Origin: Nonlabens spongiae
GTDB taxonomy: Bacteria > Bacteroidota > Bacteroidia > Flavobacteriales > Flavobacteriaceae
Assembly: GCF_002117125.1 (NCBI RefSeq)
Contig: NZ_CP019344.1
Coordinates: 1,702,501-1,766,500 of the forward strand
Length of the DNA: 64,000 bases
Direction: 5' to 3'
Positions 47,373 to 55,990 of this stretch are shown piece by piece. The notes below the pieces were generated by a model. The model worked only from the letters and a program-made list of their open reading frames with translations, searched no databases and was not told the origin of the DNA. Position 1 is the first letter of the stretch, and each line of letters starts with the position of its first letter. Both the position numbers and the translations under genes were made by a program.

Positions 47373-48555
47373 AAAGCAAACATTAGAAGATATATTTAAA
47401 GACGATGAGTTTGGAATCTTAGATTCTAGACCCATAACCTCTAATGTAAAATCTGAAGATGAACGCTTGATTGAATCTTTTCAAGAGATAAACACTTTTT
47501 ACGAAAAACACCACAGAGAGCCAGAAGCCACAAATGTCACAGAATTCAAATTGCTTTCAAGATTGAAAGCTTTGAGAAATGATACCAAAAAAACAGAAAT
47601 TTTAAAACCATACGACAGCCACAACCTTCTTAACACAAATGAGGAAGTTAAGTCTGTTGCTGACATCATCAACGATGATGATTTGGGGTTATTGGATACA
47701 GAAGAAACCTTATCAATTTTCAAAATAAAAAATGTTCCTAATTCAAACGAACGTGCCGAGACTGATTTTGTAGCCAGAAGGAAGCCTATGAGTGATAAGA
47801 ATTTTGCACCTTATGAAGTACAGTTCAAACAAGTACAGCAAGATTTAAAAGTTGGAAAACGCAGATTGAAGAAGTTTCAAGATGTAGAGCAAAATCTTTA
47901 TAGTGGTAATTATTATGTTCTTGATGGTGTGCTATTATTTTTAGAAGACGATGGGATTGAAACAAGAAAACTAGGGACGACTGAAAGGAAAGATGGAAGA
48001 ACTACTATTGTTTTTGAAAATGGAACTAAAAGCAATATGTATTATCGTTCATTATCTAAATCCCTATACACTAACGGAAGTATAGTATCAGAAACCGATG
48101 AAGATGTAGAAAAGGAACTTTTTGACAATGCTAATTTAGTAAATGAAGAAGATGCTGAATCGGGTTGGATCTATGTACTCAAATCAAAATCTATCGATGA
48201 AAACATATCCTCTATTCAAGATCTGTATAAGATAGGATTTTCAACTGTACCAATTCAGGAACGTGTAAAGAATGCTTCTAAGGAAGCCACTTATTTATTT
48301 GCAGATGTAACAATTGTTTCTGGATATAAATGTTACAATTTGAATGCTCAAAAGTTTGAAAGTCTTATTCATAGGTTCTTTGCAGAAGTTTGTTTAGATA
48401 TTGATATACATGATGATCGAGGTCGAAGAATTATGCCCAGAGAGTGGTTTGTAGTTCCCCTCAATATAATTGATAAGGTAATTAAGCTGATCCTATCTGG
48501 AGATATAGTTAATTACAAATATGATTCTACAAATCAGAGATTAGTTGGGAAATAG
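47365..48555 (+). CDS. GIY-YIG nuclease (T5orf172-like)
   Basis: The 396-residue protein has a C-terminal GIY-YIG domain of the T5orf172 type: GWIYVLKSKS (the GIY part), DLYKIGFS (the YIG part), catalytic Arg in QERVKNAS, and Glu in AQKFESLIHRFF, then MPREWFVVP. The N-terminal half has two acidic repeats, IFKDDEFGILDS near residue 9 and IINDDDLGLLDT near 98, which may bind the helicase or a shared partner. It is the last gene of the unit. Confidence 0.9.
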   Translation: MSKKQTLEDIFKDDEFGILDSRPITSNVKSEDERLIESFQEINTFYEKHHREPEATNVTEFKLLSRLKALRNDTKKTEILKPYDSHNLLNTNEEVKSVADIINDDDLGLLDTEETLSIFKIKNVPNSNERAETDFVARRKPMSDKNFAPYEVQFKQVQQDLKVGKRRLKKFQDVEQNLYSGNYYVLDGVLLFLEDDGIETRKLGTTERKDGRTTIVFENGTKSNMYYRSLSKSLYTNGSIVSETDEDVEKELFDNANLVNEEDAESGWIYVLKSKSIDENISSIQDLYKIGFSTVPIQERVKNASKEATYLFADVTIVSGYKCYNLNAQKFESLIHRFFAEVCLDIDIHDDRGRRIMPREWFVVPLNIIDKVIKLILSGDIVNYKYDSTNQRLVGK

Positions 48556-48654
48556 ATTGTAAGTATATGTTTTTAAAACAGTTGTTTCGGCATGAGTATT
48601 GTTATATTATGTCTAAATAGATGGGTATATATGTAAATTCTATGTGCAATTACA

Positions 48655-48662
48655 TATATTTG
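48655..48662 (+). promoter_or_regulatory. promoter, -7 element, for the small gene pair
   Basis: TATATTTG, identical to the element of the rRNA promoter, about 47 bases before the 42-residue frame. Confidence 0.6.
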
Positions 48663-48708
48663 CTCCTGATAAATAAAATATTGCTGTACTATCAGCAGTT
48701 ATAACATC

Positions 48709-48837
48709 ATGAATAACAAAACTTTACATATCAAAAAACCTTCTAAAAGGCTTCTTGAATTTGTACGTTCTCTAAAAGAAAAAAAGGAGGAGGACAAAAA
48801 GGTACTACTCTCTAATAAAGATTTGTATTTTAAATAA
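48709..48837 (+). CDS. 42-residue basic protein, possible antitoxin-like partner
   Basis: A short frame, MNNKTLHIKKPSKRLLEF... ending KDLYFK, is rich in Lys and lies just 5 bases before the 157-residue gene. Its start is an ATG downstream of a good promoter. Size and position suggest a partner of the next protein, as in small two-gene modules, but no family can be named. Confidence 0.6.
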   Translation: MNNKTLHIKKPSKRLLEFVRSLKEKKEEDKKVLLSNKDLYFK

Positions 48838-48842
48838 TCTTA

Positions 48843-49316
48843 GTGATTGCCAATACTGTAATTCCTTTTACCAGTAATGCTGGCAGTCAATATCTTATAA
48901 AGTTATCATTATTTGAATCAGGATTAGACTTTGATATTCCTGTGATGGACGTTTCTATTACTTTAGTTGAAAAAGCTGAAAAAGTTGTCAGTCTTAGTGA
49001 TCTGATTAACATTTGCTATTTGATAAAAGATTATCTCATGGATAATCGTGTAGTTCTTTATTACTACTGTGATCATGGCGGTGATGATATCTTTATATCG
49101 GAAAGGAATAGTTTTAGGAGTCCTCAAAATTACAGGAGTAATCTTTTTGAGAGATTATTTGATTTTTTAGATACCGAAAATTATGTAAGAGATCAAATAA
49201 TTATTGGTGATGAAGACAGCAACGATGCACACTTCATTTCGCTAATCTCCAGAGAAGAAGACAAAAGTCATTTAACTGATATCAGCATACAAGTTCAAAA
49301 GATGAACGACAAATAA
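48843..49316 (+). CDS. 157-residue protein, possibly DUF6169-like
   Basis: The frame starts at GTG (48843), no ATG being nearer. The middle block VVLYYYCDHGGDDIFISERNSFRSPQNYRSNLFERLFDFL resembles the DUF6169 family of Bacteroidota (my impression, not a match by search). It has no TM helix and follows the 42-residue gene within 5 bases. A toxin-antitoxin-like pair is possible but unproven. Confidence 0.6.
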   Translation: MIANTVIPFTSNAGSQYLIKLSLFESGLDFDIPVMDVSITLVEKAEKVVSLSDLINICYLIKDYLMDNRVVLYYYCDHGGDDIFISERNSFRSPQNYRSNLFERLFDFLDTENYVRDQIIIGDEDSNDAHFISLISREEDKSHLTDISIQVQKMNDK

Positions 49317-49583
49317 ATCCAAGTTTCGTCATTTAATAAATATCGGGACAGGTAGTTAGGTATATCTCAGTCATTACATTTAGCTTCATAAATCATATCT
49401 GCAAGGGTGTGTACTAATAGAATAGCTTTTTATATGCTAGTGTATTAATTGATAAATAAAAGCTTTCTAGCCAGTCAATCCTTGCATATACCATAAGTCC
49501 CGCTGCCTTACGCACAGCGACGGCAAGACGGCGCTTATTTGATTTATTTCACACATTTCATTCCTTCGATATCCGCAATTCTC

Positions 49584-49637
49584 TTTTACCCATACCCAAT
49601 ATGGATACGCTACGCTAAACTGTTTTTATGGGTAAAA
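49584..49637. repeat. 11-bp inverted repeat TTTTACCCATA / TATGGGTAAAA
   Basis: Perfect arms at 49584-49594 and 49627-49637 with a 32-base centre that contains CCCATACCCAATATGG. Confidence 0.85.
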
Positions 49638-50182
49638 CCATTGCTTAATGTTGTGCGAGCCTGCGTGTCGCTTCGGGCTTCGGGAGGTCACAGTTTTTGT
49701 ACTACCCATGCTGCAATAAGAGAACATTGCAAAGCTTGAGAATTCATCTAACTATTTGCATGTAAGTTTTTGTATTCGCACAAATCAATTTGAAGGAGGG
49801 TGTTCACTTATTCCAGCCGCTGGCAAGAGCTATTCATTCATTCAGCAATTTAATCCGACGCTCACGGCATTAAAAGGCTAACCATCTGAAACGATAAACC
49901 CTGTATACAATTGAATAAACCACTTGATATGATCGATTTAAATCGCCCCTTAATGCCTATTCCATTCTTAAATGGCTTCATTCATTCACAGCCCTTGCCC
50001 TCCCCCAGCCGAACAAAAAACTGCGCCATCCCTCGTGTCAAGACATAAACGTGAGGACATTCCGCAGGGCTACATGTCATCACTCACATTACCCTTCGCT
50101 AATCTCGCAGTCGGCTCGCGCGACTTCACTACTAAAATCATCGGAATTAAATAAGATATCTACTTGCTTGGTTGGTAGGATC

Positions 50183-50252
50183 AAAATAGCCAAAGTAAAG
50201 CGGGTTGTGCCTTTATCAAGGCACGCTGATGGGCGTTCACTTTGGCTATTTT
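50183..50252. repeat. 70-bp nested hairpin
   Basis: Outer arms AAAATAGCCAAAGT (50183-50196) and ACTTTGGCTATTTT (50239-50252) are perfect over 14 bases; inside, GTGCCTT (50207-50213) faces AAGGCAC (50218-50224) around TATC. The two flanking loops, AAAGCGGGTT and GCTGATGGGCGTTC, are not complementary. Confidence 0.9.
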
Positions 50253-50316
50253 AATCTTAGTTTTTACATCTATGCATAATCATCAGGAAAACATTTTGAA
50301 CGACTGAATAAGACAT

Positions 50317-50346
50317 AAAAAAAGCTCTTTAGATATACCAAAGAGC
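50317..50346 (-). terminator. terminator of the 249-residue gene
   Basis: GCTCTTT/AAAGAGC hairpin followed on the minus strand by seven T, 25 bases past the stop at 50371. Confidence 0.8.
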
Positions 50347-50370
50347 CTTTTCACCAACAGAACAATATTT

Positions 50371-51120
50371 TTATACTACCTCGACGATATTCAATACGTT
50401 ATAAGCACCATTCTTTAAAGGATACTGAACACCATTGATCTCCTGAAAAAATTCCACCAGAAGTAAGTGAATTTGAGTACCAGGATCAGATGGAACCGAT
50501 GCAGGAAGTAGCGATATATTACTTGACGCAGAATCGATAGGAAAATTCTCGGTAGGACTGTAATCAATTGCATGGCTTGATAGCTCAAAGTCAATCTTTG
50601 CAACCGCAGATCTCAAACTGAAATGTGTAGCTCCAGATGGAGACGTAATAGTTTCAGTCGGGACCATATTAGGCATTGTTACCTCGCCCGTAGTAGTATC
50701 AACGTCAAAAGGAGCAAACAAGACAGCACTTAGTTTTGCCCTATCGTTAAAATCAAAGCTTTTCAAGAGACTTTTACCTTCCACCCCTGAAATACCTTCA
50801 GCTACATTACGCTGCCCTCTCACAGAGGTTGTATCAAGGTTTTTGATTGCAGCCATTTTCTGAGTCAAACGACTGGTCACCCGGTTATCCTTAGCCTTCA
50901 ACAGTAAGTTTCTTACCGCTGTTCTCAAAAGCTTCCCTGAACTAGCAGATTGACCGAATTCAGAACCGTTTTCACGAGTTCTCTCAAAAGCTGGATCGTT
51001 TTGGATGCGTTCTTTAGATACACCTCCCTTGGTACGCACGAGGTAACCCTCTTTACCCTTGTAAAAGGTAAGGTTATCGAGAGTACCTTCAATTTTGATA
51101 AATGAACTAACCTTTGCCAT
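50371..51120 (-). CDS. island-associated protein of unknown function (249 residues)
   Basis: It starts with MAKVSSFIKIEGTLDNLTFYKGKEGYLVRTKGG, a beta-hairpin-like N-terminus that I have seen in many Bacteroidota hypotheticals of about 250 residues carried on genomic islands. No catalytic motif or TM helix is visible. It has its own promoter (51144-51151) and terminator (50317-50346) and runs opposite to the other island genes. Confidence 0.78.
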   Translation of the reverse strand: MAKVSSFIKIEGTLDNLTFYKGKEGYLVRTKGGVSKERIQNDPAFERTRENGSEFGQSASSGKLLRTAVRNLLLKAKDNRVTSRLTQKMAAIKNLDTTSVRGQRNVAEGISGVEGKSLLKSFDFNDRAKLSAVLFAPFDVDTTTGEVTMPNMVPTETITSPSGATHFSLRSAVAKIDFELSSHAIDYSPTENFPIDSASSNISLLPASVPSDPGTQIHLLLVEFFQEINGVQYPLKNGAYNVLNIVEVV

Positions 51121-51143
51121 AGCTTAAATTTTTAGAATTTTCT

Positions 51144-51151
51144 CAAATCTA
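51144..51151 (-). promoter_or_regulatory. promoter, -7 element, of the 249-residue gene
   Basis: TAGATTTG on the minus strand, 24 bases before the start codon. Confidence 0.6.
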
Positions 51152-51329
51152 TACGAGTCCACCACCCAATCCTAAAAACTGATTCCGTTCTGTTCACAAT
51201 CTGCCGAAAAGTAGCTTTATCACTTATATTTCAATGATTTATATTTCGTAAATTGTAGGTAAGTAATAAATATGTAAGTCATACTTGAAGTATAGCAGAA
51301 GTATGGATAGTGTATGAAAACTTAACAAG

Positions 51330-51518
51330 ATGAAACGAATTTGCATGTATCCTAAGGACGTTCAGATCATAACTGGTAAAAGTGAACGCTACGGAAGAAA
51401 TGTCATCTCAGACATTAAGAAACAGCTCAATAAAGAGAAGCACCAGCTTATTACAATAGATGAGTTTTGTAATTATATGGGTCTAGAAATTAAGCAAGTA
51501 GAGCCATTAATCAAGTAA
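51330..51518 (+). CDS. 62-residue protein with HTH-like sequence
   Basis: MKRICMYPKDVQIITGKSERYGRNVISDIKKQLNKEK is followed by ITIDEFCNYMGLEIKQVEPLI, which could form two or three helices. It stands alone 98 bases before attR, a common place for small island control genes. No family recognised. Confidence 0.6.
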   Translation: MKRICMYPKDVQIITGKSERYGRNVISDIKKQLNKEKHQLITIDEFCNYMGLEIKQVEPLIK

Positions 51519-51615
51519 AAAGTTATATCTTTACTTTGATTGTAAAGGGCACCTATTAGGTTACCTCTCAATGCGACAGGACATAACTAACTGAATATCA
51601 GTATATATTTTAAGA

Positions 51616-51638
51616 GGTTCGAATCCCTCTTTCTCCGC
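51616..51638. repeat. attR (23-bp direct repeat of tRNA-Ser 3' end)
   Basis: Same 23 bases as 36480-36502. The bases outside differ (A before, A after; G before, T after at attL), so the repeat ends are exact. Confidence 0.93.
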
Positions 51639-51643
51639 AAAGG

Positions 51644-51670
51644 AAACCCGCAACGAGAGTTGCGGGTTTT
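51644..51670 (+). terminator. original terminator of tRNA-Ser
   Basis: AAACCCGCAAC, GAGA loop, GTTGCGGGTTT, directly past attR. It was moved 15 kb from its tRNA by the insertion. Confidence 0.85.
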
Positions 51671-51846
51671 GTGTTTATAAAAATTTTGTAGGTATGGTGA
51701 ACAAATAAGCTTTTTGGATAAACAAAATTTCCATTTTCTATATTTCTCACATTTTTCTGCAATCATATCGTTCAATTCCTCCAACCAAATCATTTGATTA
51801 TGTTAATAGTTCCTTTAAGTCAACCCAACCGACTTAATTTAGGAAC

Positions 51847-53274
51847 ATGAAAGTTTTACTTTCCGGTGCAAACGGCTACATAGGAGTACGGTTGCTATAC
51901 GAACTTCTCAAGGCAGATCACGAGGTGGTTTGTGCTGTGCGCAGTGCTGATAGACTCTCCGTACCGCAAGATATTAAGGATCAGGTTGAGATCGTGGAAA
52001 TCGACTTTTTAAAATTAAAAGACCATAATCCCATACCGCAAGACATTGAGGCGGCCTACTACCTCATCCACTCCATGACCTCGAGTACTGAGAATTTTGA
52101 CGAGATGGAGTCTGAAAGTGCTGAGAATTTTGTCAAACTGAACAGCGAGACTTCTTGCAGACAGGTCATTTACCTCTCAGGCATCGTTAATGAGGAGGAG
52201 CTGAGTAAACATTTGCTTTCGCGAAAGCGGGTAGAAGAAATACTGCGTTCTGGTGATTATAGTTTAACGGTTTTAAGAGCCGGAATCATCGTAGGTAGCG
52301 GAAGCAGCAGTTTTGAAATTATACGCGATCTGTGTGAAAAATTGCCCATCATGATTACTCCCAGATGGGTCAATACAAAGACGCACCCGATTGCCATCAG
52401 GAACGTGATGAGTTTTTTGATAGGCGTTTTGGGCCGGGACGACTGCATGAATGAGGGCTATGATATAGGCGGTGATAGTGTACTGACTTACAAGGAAATG
52501 ATGCAAGGGTATGCAAAAAACCGAAAGCTCAAGCTCGCCATCATTACCGTGCCTGTGATGACCCCTAAATTGAGTAGTTACTGGCTGTATTTTGTGACCA
52601 GTACCAGTTATAAATTGGCTCAAAATCTGGTCAACAGCATGAAGGTTGAAGTGGTTGCAAAACCAAATGATCTCGCAGAACGACTGGGAATCGAGCTATT
52701 TACCTATCAAGAGGCGCTGGAAATGGCTTTCGCCAAAATCGAGCAAAATCAGGTTGCCAGCAGCTGGAAAGACAGTATGGTAAGCGGTAGGTTTAGAAAA
52801 AGCTTGAATAAGTATAAAAAAGTTCCAGAATATGGTGTTGTGCGCGATGCTCAGAAAATGAAAACTAATGAGCCAGAGAAAGCGCTAGAACGCATCTGGT
52901 CCATAGGTGGTAAGAATGGCTATTATTATGCAGACTTCTTATGGCGCATACGCGGTGCACTAGACAAGCTCATGGGCGGTGTGGGATTGAGGCGTGGACG
53001 CACCAACCAAAACACGATTTTCTCTGGGGATGCACTGGATTTCTGGCGGGTTCTCGTCGCTGATAAAGAAGAAAAAAGACTACTTTTATTTGCAGAAATG
53101 AAAGTACCAGGAGAAGCCTGGCTGGAATTTGAGATAGACGATGATAACGTCATTCATCAAACCGCCACCTTCAGACCGCGAGGACTAAAGGGCAGGCTCT
53201 ACTGGTACTCCATGCTTCCCTTCCATTATTTCATCTTTCATGGTATGATTAAACATATTGCTGGCGCAAAATGA
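51847..53274 (+). CDS. SDR family NAD(P)-binding oxidoreductase with DUF2867 domain
   Basis: The 475-residue protein begins with VLLSGANGYIGVRLLYELL (dinucleotide-binding G-x-x-G-x-x-G pattern) and has YYLIHSM and VIYLSGIVN of atypical short-chain dehydrogenases. After about 320 comes the DUF2867 domain (RIWSIGGKNGYYYADFLWRIRGALDKLMGG ... FRPRGLKGRLYWYSMLPFHYFIFHGM). Substrate unknown; related proteins act on membrane-associated small molecules. The palindrome at 52215-52228 encodes LSRKR at residues about 124-128. It is just past the island and belongs to the core genome. Confidence 0.9.
   Translation: MKVLLSGANGYIGVRLLYELLKADHEVVCAVRSADRLSVPQDIKDQVEIVEIDFLKLKDHNPIPQDIEAAYYLIHSMTSSTENFDEMESESAENFVKLNSETSCRQVIYLSGIVNEEELSKHLLSRKRVEEILRSGDYSLTVLRAGIIVGSGSSSFEIIRDLCEKLPIMITPRWVNTKTHPIAIRNVMSFLIGVLGRDDCMNEGYDIGGDSVLTYKEMMQGYAKNRKLKLAIITVPVMTPKLSSYWLYFVTSTSYKLAQNLVNSMKVEVVAKPNDLAERLGIELFTYQEALEMAFAKIEQNQVASSWKDSMVSGRFRKSLNKYKKVPEYGVVRDAQKMKTNEPEKALERIWSIGGKNGYYYADFLWRIRGALDKLMGGVGLRRGRTNQNTIFSGDALDFWRVLVADKEEKRLLLFAEMKVPGEAWLEFEIDDDNVIHQTATFRPRGLKGRLYWYSMLPFHYFIFHGMIKHIAGAK
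52215..52228. repeat. palindrome copy 15 (inside SDR gene)
   Basis: The frame gives Leu-Leu-Ser-Arg-Lys-Arg, in a charged helix after the dinucleotide-binding half. Confidence 0.9.
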
Positions 53275-53616
53275 TTGTCTCCCATTATGAGATTAAATCC
53301 CCCAAAATCTCATAAGAAATAAACATAACAAAAAGAAAGAACCCTAAAATCCAACAGTTAAATGCTATTATGATTGATTGAAAGCCACTGTAAATTACTG
53401 ATTACAAACATACCTCGCTGTAATCACTATTGTTTACGGATTTCCTCAATTTTAAAAAAATGATTGGGTCAGTTTCAAGGCGGTAAAATATTGATGGCAT
53501 AAACAATTGAATTTGTAAAAGTTACAAACCACCTGCACTTTTTAAAAATCATTAGATTTTATTCGAGCATTGAAAATCTTCAAGACTAAATAAACCTTAG
53601 CTAGATTGATCTAGAA
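53275..53616. other. convergent intergenic stretch without genes
   Basis: It is A/T-rich and separates the convergent SDR gene and response regulator. I see no clear terminator, repeat or small gene in it. Confidence 0.6.
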
Positions 53617-54279
53617 TTAGATTATGCCTAGATCCTTCACGATTCCAACAAGATGGGTTGCATTACGAGCATTAAACTGGATCAAAAGTCTATTTTGCCT
53701 TTTTTCAATGGAACTTATGCTGGATGGTGAAATATTATTTAAATCAAAATTTGACTTGATTTCTTGTTTTGATTTTCCAGCAGCAAGTAAACTCATCAAC
53801 TGGATATCATAATCATCAATTTCAAGTTCATCATGGTCTGACAAGGCATTATGAACTTCCTTTGAGAAATATTTCTCATCATTACTCACCGCAACCACAG
53901 CTTTCTTCAAATCGGCTGGCCCTCTTCTACCCTTACATACAAATGCATCAATATTACAATGTTCTACAAGTGCTCTTACCTTATGTAAACGTTTATCTAC
54001 AGAATAGACAATAACCTTGAGATCAGTAAAATCTTTAATTTTTTGTAAAAGCTGTTCGCCAGAATGAATTGTAGTTTTTCTATGATCTGGTACAAAACTC
54101 AAATCTGTAATAAGGAGTCGATAAGGTAGTCCATCTTTTCGGGCCTTGATCAATTTCAAATAGGCTTCATCACAATACTGTACGTGATCGACGGTTTCCG
54201 CCCCTAAGCTGTTGAGCAATTCAATCACACTCAAGCCAATACTACCTAGATCTTCGGATATAAGAGTTTTTAGAATCAA
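53617..54279 (-). CDS. response regulator of tandem cassette 1
   Basis: The 220-residue protein has a receiver domain with Asp9-Asp10 pocket equivalent SED, phospho-acceptor Asp59 in LLITDLSF and Lys near 117 in FVCKGRRGP. A C-terminal LuxR-like part follows (DIQLMSLLAAGKSKQEIKSNFDLNNISPSSISSIEKRQNRLLIQF). It is a near twin of the regulator at 55991-56653 and lies 4 bases after its kinase gene, the likely partner. Confidence 0.88.
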   Translation of the reverse strand: MILKTLISEDLGSIGLSVIELLNSLGAETVDHVQYCDEAYLKLIKARKDGLPYRLLITDLSFVPDHRKTTIHSGEQLLQKIKDFTDLKVIVYSVDKRLHKVRALVEHCNIDAFVCKGRRGPADLKKAVVAVSNDEKYFSKEVHNALSDHDELEIDDYDIQLMSLLAAGKSKQEIKSNFDLNNISPSSISSIEKRQNRLLIQFNARNATHLVGIVKDLGII

Positions 54280-54283
54280 AATA

Positions 54284-55924
54284 TCAAATCGTTATAACAG
54301 CTTTGAAACCATTTCCATTCTCTGATTCAAATGTAATTGCTCCATTCATAGCATTAATACGGTTTTCCATATTTGTGATTCCATTACCTTTCTTAAAATC
54401 AGCAACTTTACCATTATCTTGATATGAGATTTTAATCTGCTTGCAGGTTTGCTGAAATGAAAAAGCAACGTGAGTTGCATGACTATGCTTTTTCATGTTG
54501 GTCAGGAGTTCTTGTAGAACGCGATACAGATTAGTACGGTCTTCTAATGTGAGACCTGCCCAATCTATTGTTCTGAGATTCAGAGCAGTAATATTTACAG
54601 AATCATTTTTATAATCTAATAGCAGATTCTTAATTGAAATGGAAAAATCTTTCCCTAAATCTATCTGGCTATTCTCATTTGAGATATCCCGTACACGATG
54701 ATAGATGTAGTCCATTTCATTTATGAGCTGGGCATCTTGCAATTGCTCTTTATCCATTTTAACCATGGTATGATAGAGGTCGTTTGCTATCTCATCATGA
54801 TTTTTTTTGGAAATACGGTTTTCAGTTTTAATCGTTTCTTGTATTAATGCGAGTCTGTTGCGCTGTCTAATTCTGTAATATAAAAGCAGAGAGATGAGCA
54901 AGATCACCACGGTGACCACGATAAAGATGAATGTGTTATACTCATTTTTCAGACGTAGTTGCTGGGCTTCTCGCTCTTTAAGCGCCACTCCATAACGGAC
55001 TTCGGCGAATTTGTTAGAGTTGATTTGATTTGCTCTATCTAAACTATCTTTGAGAATCACATAGCGATTAGCAGTTTCGACATCCTCAAGGTGTAATAAA
55101 TTCTCTAATGCTGTTAATTGTAGTGTGACAAGCCCAATGCTATCTGCAAACTGCAAAGCCTTAGATCCATGGGTCTTTGCTTTAATAATTTTATCGTTTT
55201 TTAAATAGTGTTGAGAAAGTCGCAGGTGACTCCAGTACAATTGGTCTTCAAAATTTAAACTATCACTCAAATTCAAGGATTTTAGCAGAATCGACTCTGC
55301 TTCCGGTAAGTTCATGGCTGATTTAGTTCTACCTATACCTTGAAAAATTCTAGCTTCTAATCTGAAGTTTTTTGAAAAATCTTTTAAAGCTAAGGCATCT
55401 TCAAAATACTGCAATGCTTTAGCATACTCACCTAATATGTAATACGAAATACCTAAGTTGCTATACGCTATCGCTAAATAAATAGGGTCGTTTGTTAAGG
55501 CAACGACTTTGTCATAATATAAAATGGATTTTTCAGGATCGGCCGTATTCATTTTCAACATACCTAACTGGTTATAGGTCTTGAGTTTGGCAAGTTGGCG
55601 CCAATCTGAATTTTCGACACTATCCAAAAGCTCTAATGCTCTGATAGAACTGGCTTCGCTTTGAAGGACCTCTCCTAATTCATGTTCAATGTGAGATTTG
55701 ATTGACCACGTATAGATTCTTCCATCAATATAATTATTACCATGATGATCAAGCGAATCTACAATTTGAATAATCTCTCCGTAATATTTCAATATCTCAG
55801 ATCTATCTGAGGCATTAAGGATGGCTGATTGAATGTTTTCTGCCCTAGTAATCACATCTTGAGCAACACTGTTTGAGTTAAAGAAAAGGCAGACTAAAAC
55901 AATTATAATTCTACATAAAATCAT
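54284..55924 (-). CDS. TPR-containing sensor histidine kinase, cassette 1
   Basis: The 546-residue protein has a signal peptide, TPR repeats (about 100-300, as in YSNLGISYYILGEYAKALQYFEDAL), one TM helix (FIFIVVTVVILLISLLLYYRI, about 325-345), the phospho-His region RISKKNHDEIANDLYHTM and an HATPase domain (ELLTNMKKHSHATHVAFSF, N box). The G1 box reads YQDNGKVADF, without the second Gly of DxGxG that the twin keeps (DNGMG). A -7 element (55929-55936) sits right at the ATG. Confidence 0.88.
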   Translation of the reverse strand: MILCRIIIVLVCLFFNSNSVAQDVITRAENIQSAILNASDRSEILKYYGEIIQIVDSLDHHGNNYIDGRIYTWSIKSHIEHELGEVLQSEASSIRALELLDSVENSDWRQLAKLKTYNQLGMLKMNTADPEKSILYYDKVVALTNDPIYLAIAYSNLGISYYILGEYAKALQYFEDALALKDFSKNFRLEARIFQGIGRTKSAMNLPEAESILLKSLNLSDSLNFEDQLYWSHLRLSQHYLKNDKIIKAKTHGSKALQFADSIGLVTLQLTALENLLHLEDVETANRYVILKDSLDRANQINSNKFAEVRYGVALKEREAQQLRLKNEYNTFIFIVVTVVILLISLLLYYRIRQRNRLALIQETIKTENRISKKNHDEIANDLYHTMVKMDKEQLQDAQLINEMDYIYHRVRDISNENSQIDLGKDFSISIKNLLLDYKNDSVNITALNLRTIDWAGLTLEDRTNLYRVLQELLTNMKKHSHATHVAFSFQQTCKQIKISYQDNGKVADFKKGNGITNMENRINAMNGAITFESENGNGFKAVITI

Positions 55925-55928
55925 TACT

Positions 55929-55936
55929 CAAATTTA
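55929..55936 (-). promoter_or_regulatory. promoter of cassette 1, -7 element
   Basis: TAAATTTG on the minus strand ends 5 bases before the ATG, so the RNA would begin at or within a base or two of the start codon. Confidence 0.5.
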
Positions 55937-55990
55937 CTATGCAGATACGTAATGACCCCCTTTAAATTATTTTTGAATGCTGCAGTTTAA

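Larger units (their letters stand above)
49317..50370. other. 1-kb non-coding block at the right end of the island
   Basis: No convincing gene on either strand. Base composition is more even than the A/T-rich genes around it. Two long inverted repeats lie in it (49584-49637 and 50183-50252). It could be a transfer or replication origin, structured RNA or decayed DNA; the sequence alone does not tell. Confidence 0.7.
51519..51846. other. right island boundary without genes
   Basis: The stretch holds attR and the original tRNA terminator. An open frame on the minus strand (51587-51793) crosses both and is not credited. Confidence 0.75.

Noticed and set aside
50183..50252. Integron attC site
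   Set aside because: The hairpin is as long as an attC but lacks the RYYYAAC/GTTRRRY ends and no integron integrase is near.
49539..50254. Open frames of 60-67 codons in the non-coding block
   Set aside because: They overlap each other and the hairpins, and have no protein-like composition.
36480..51638. Prophage
   Set aside because: An integrase and excisionase are present but no capsid, terminase, portal, tail or lysis genes are seen.
51587..51793. 68-residue minus-strand frame at the island edge
   Set aside because: It runs through attR and the tRNA terminator and has no recognisable content.
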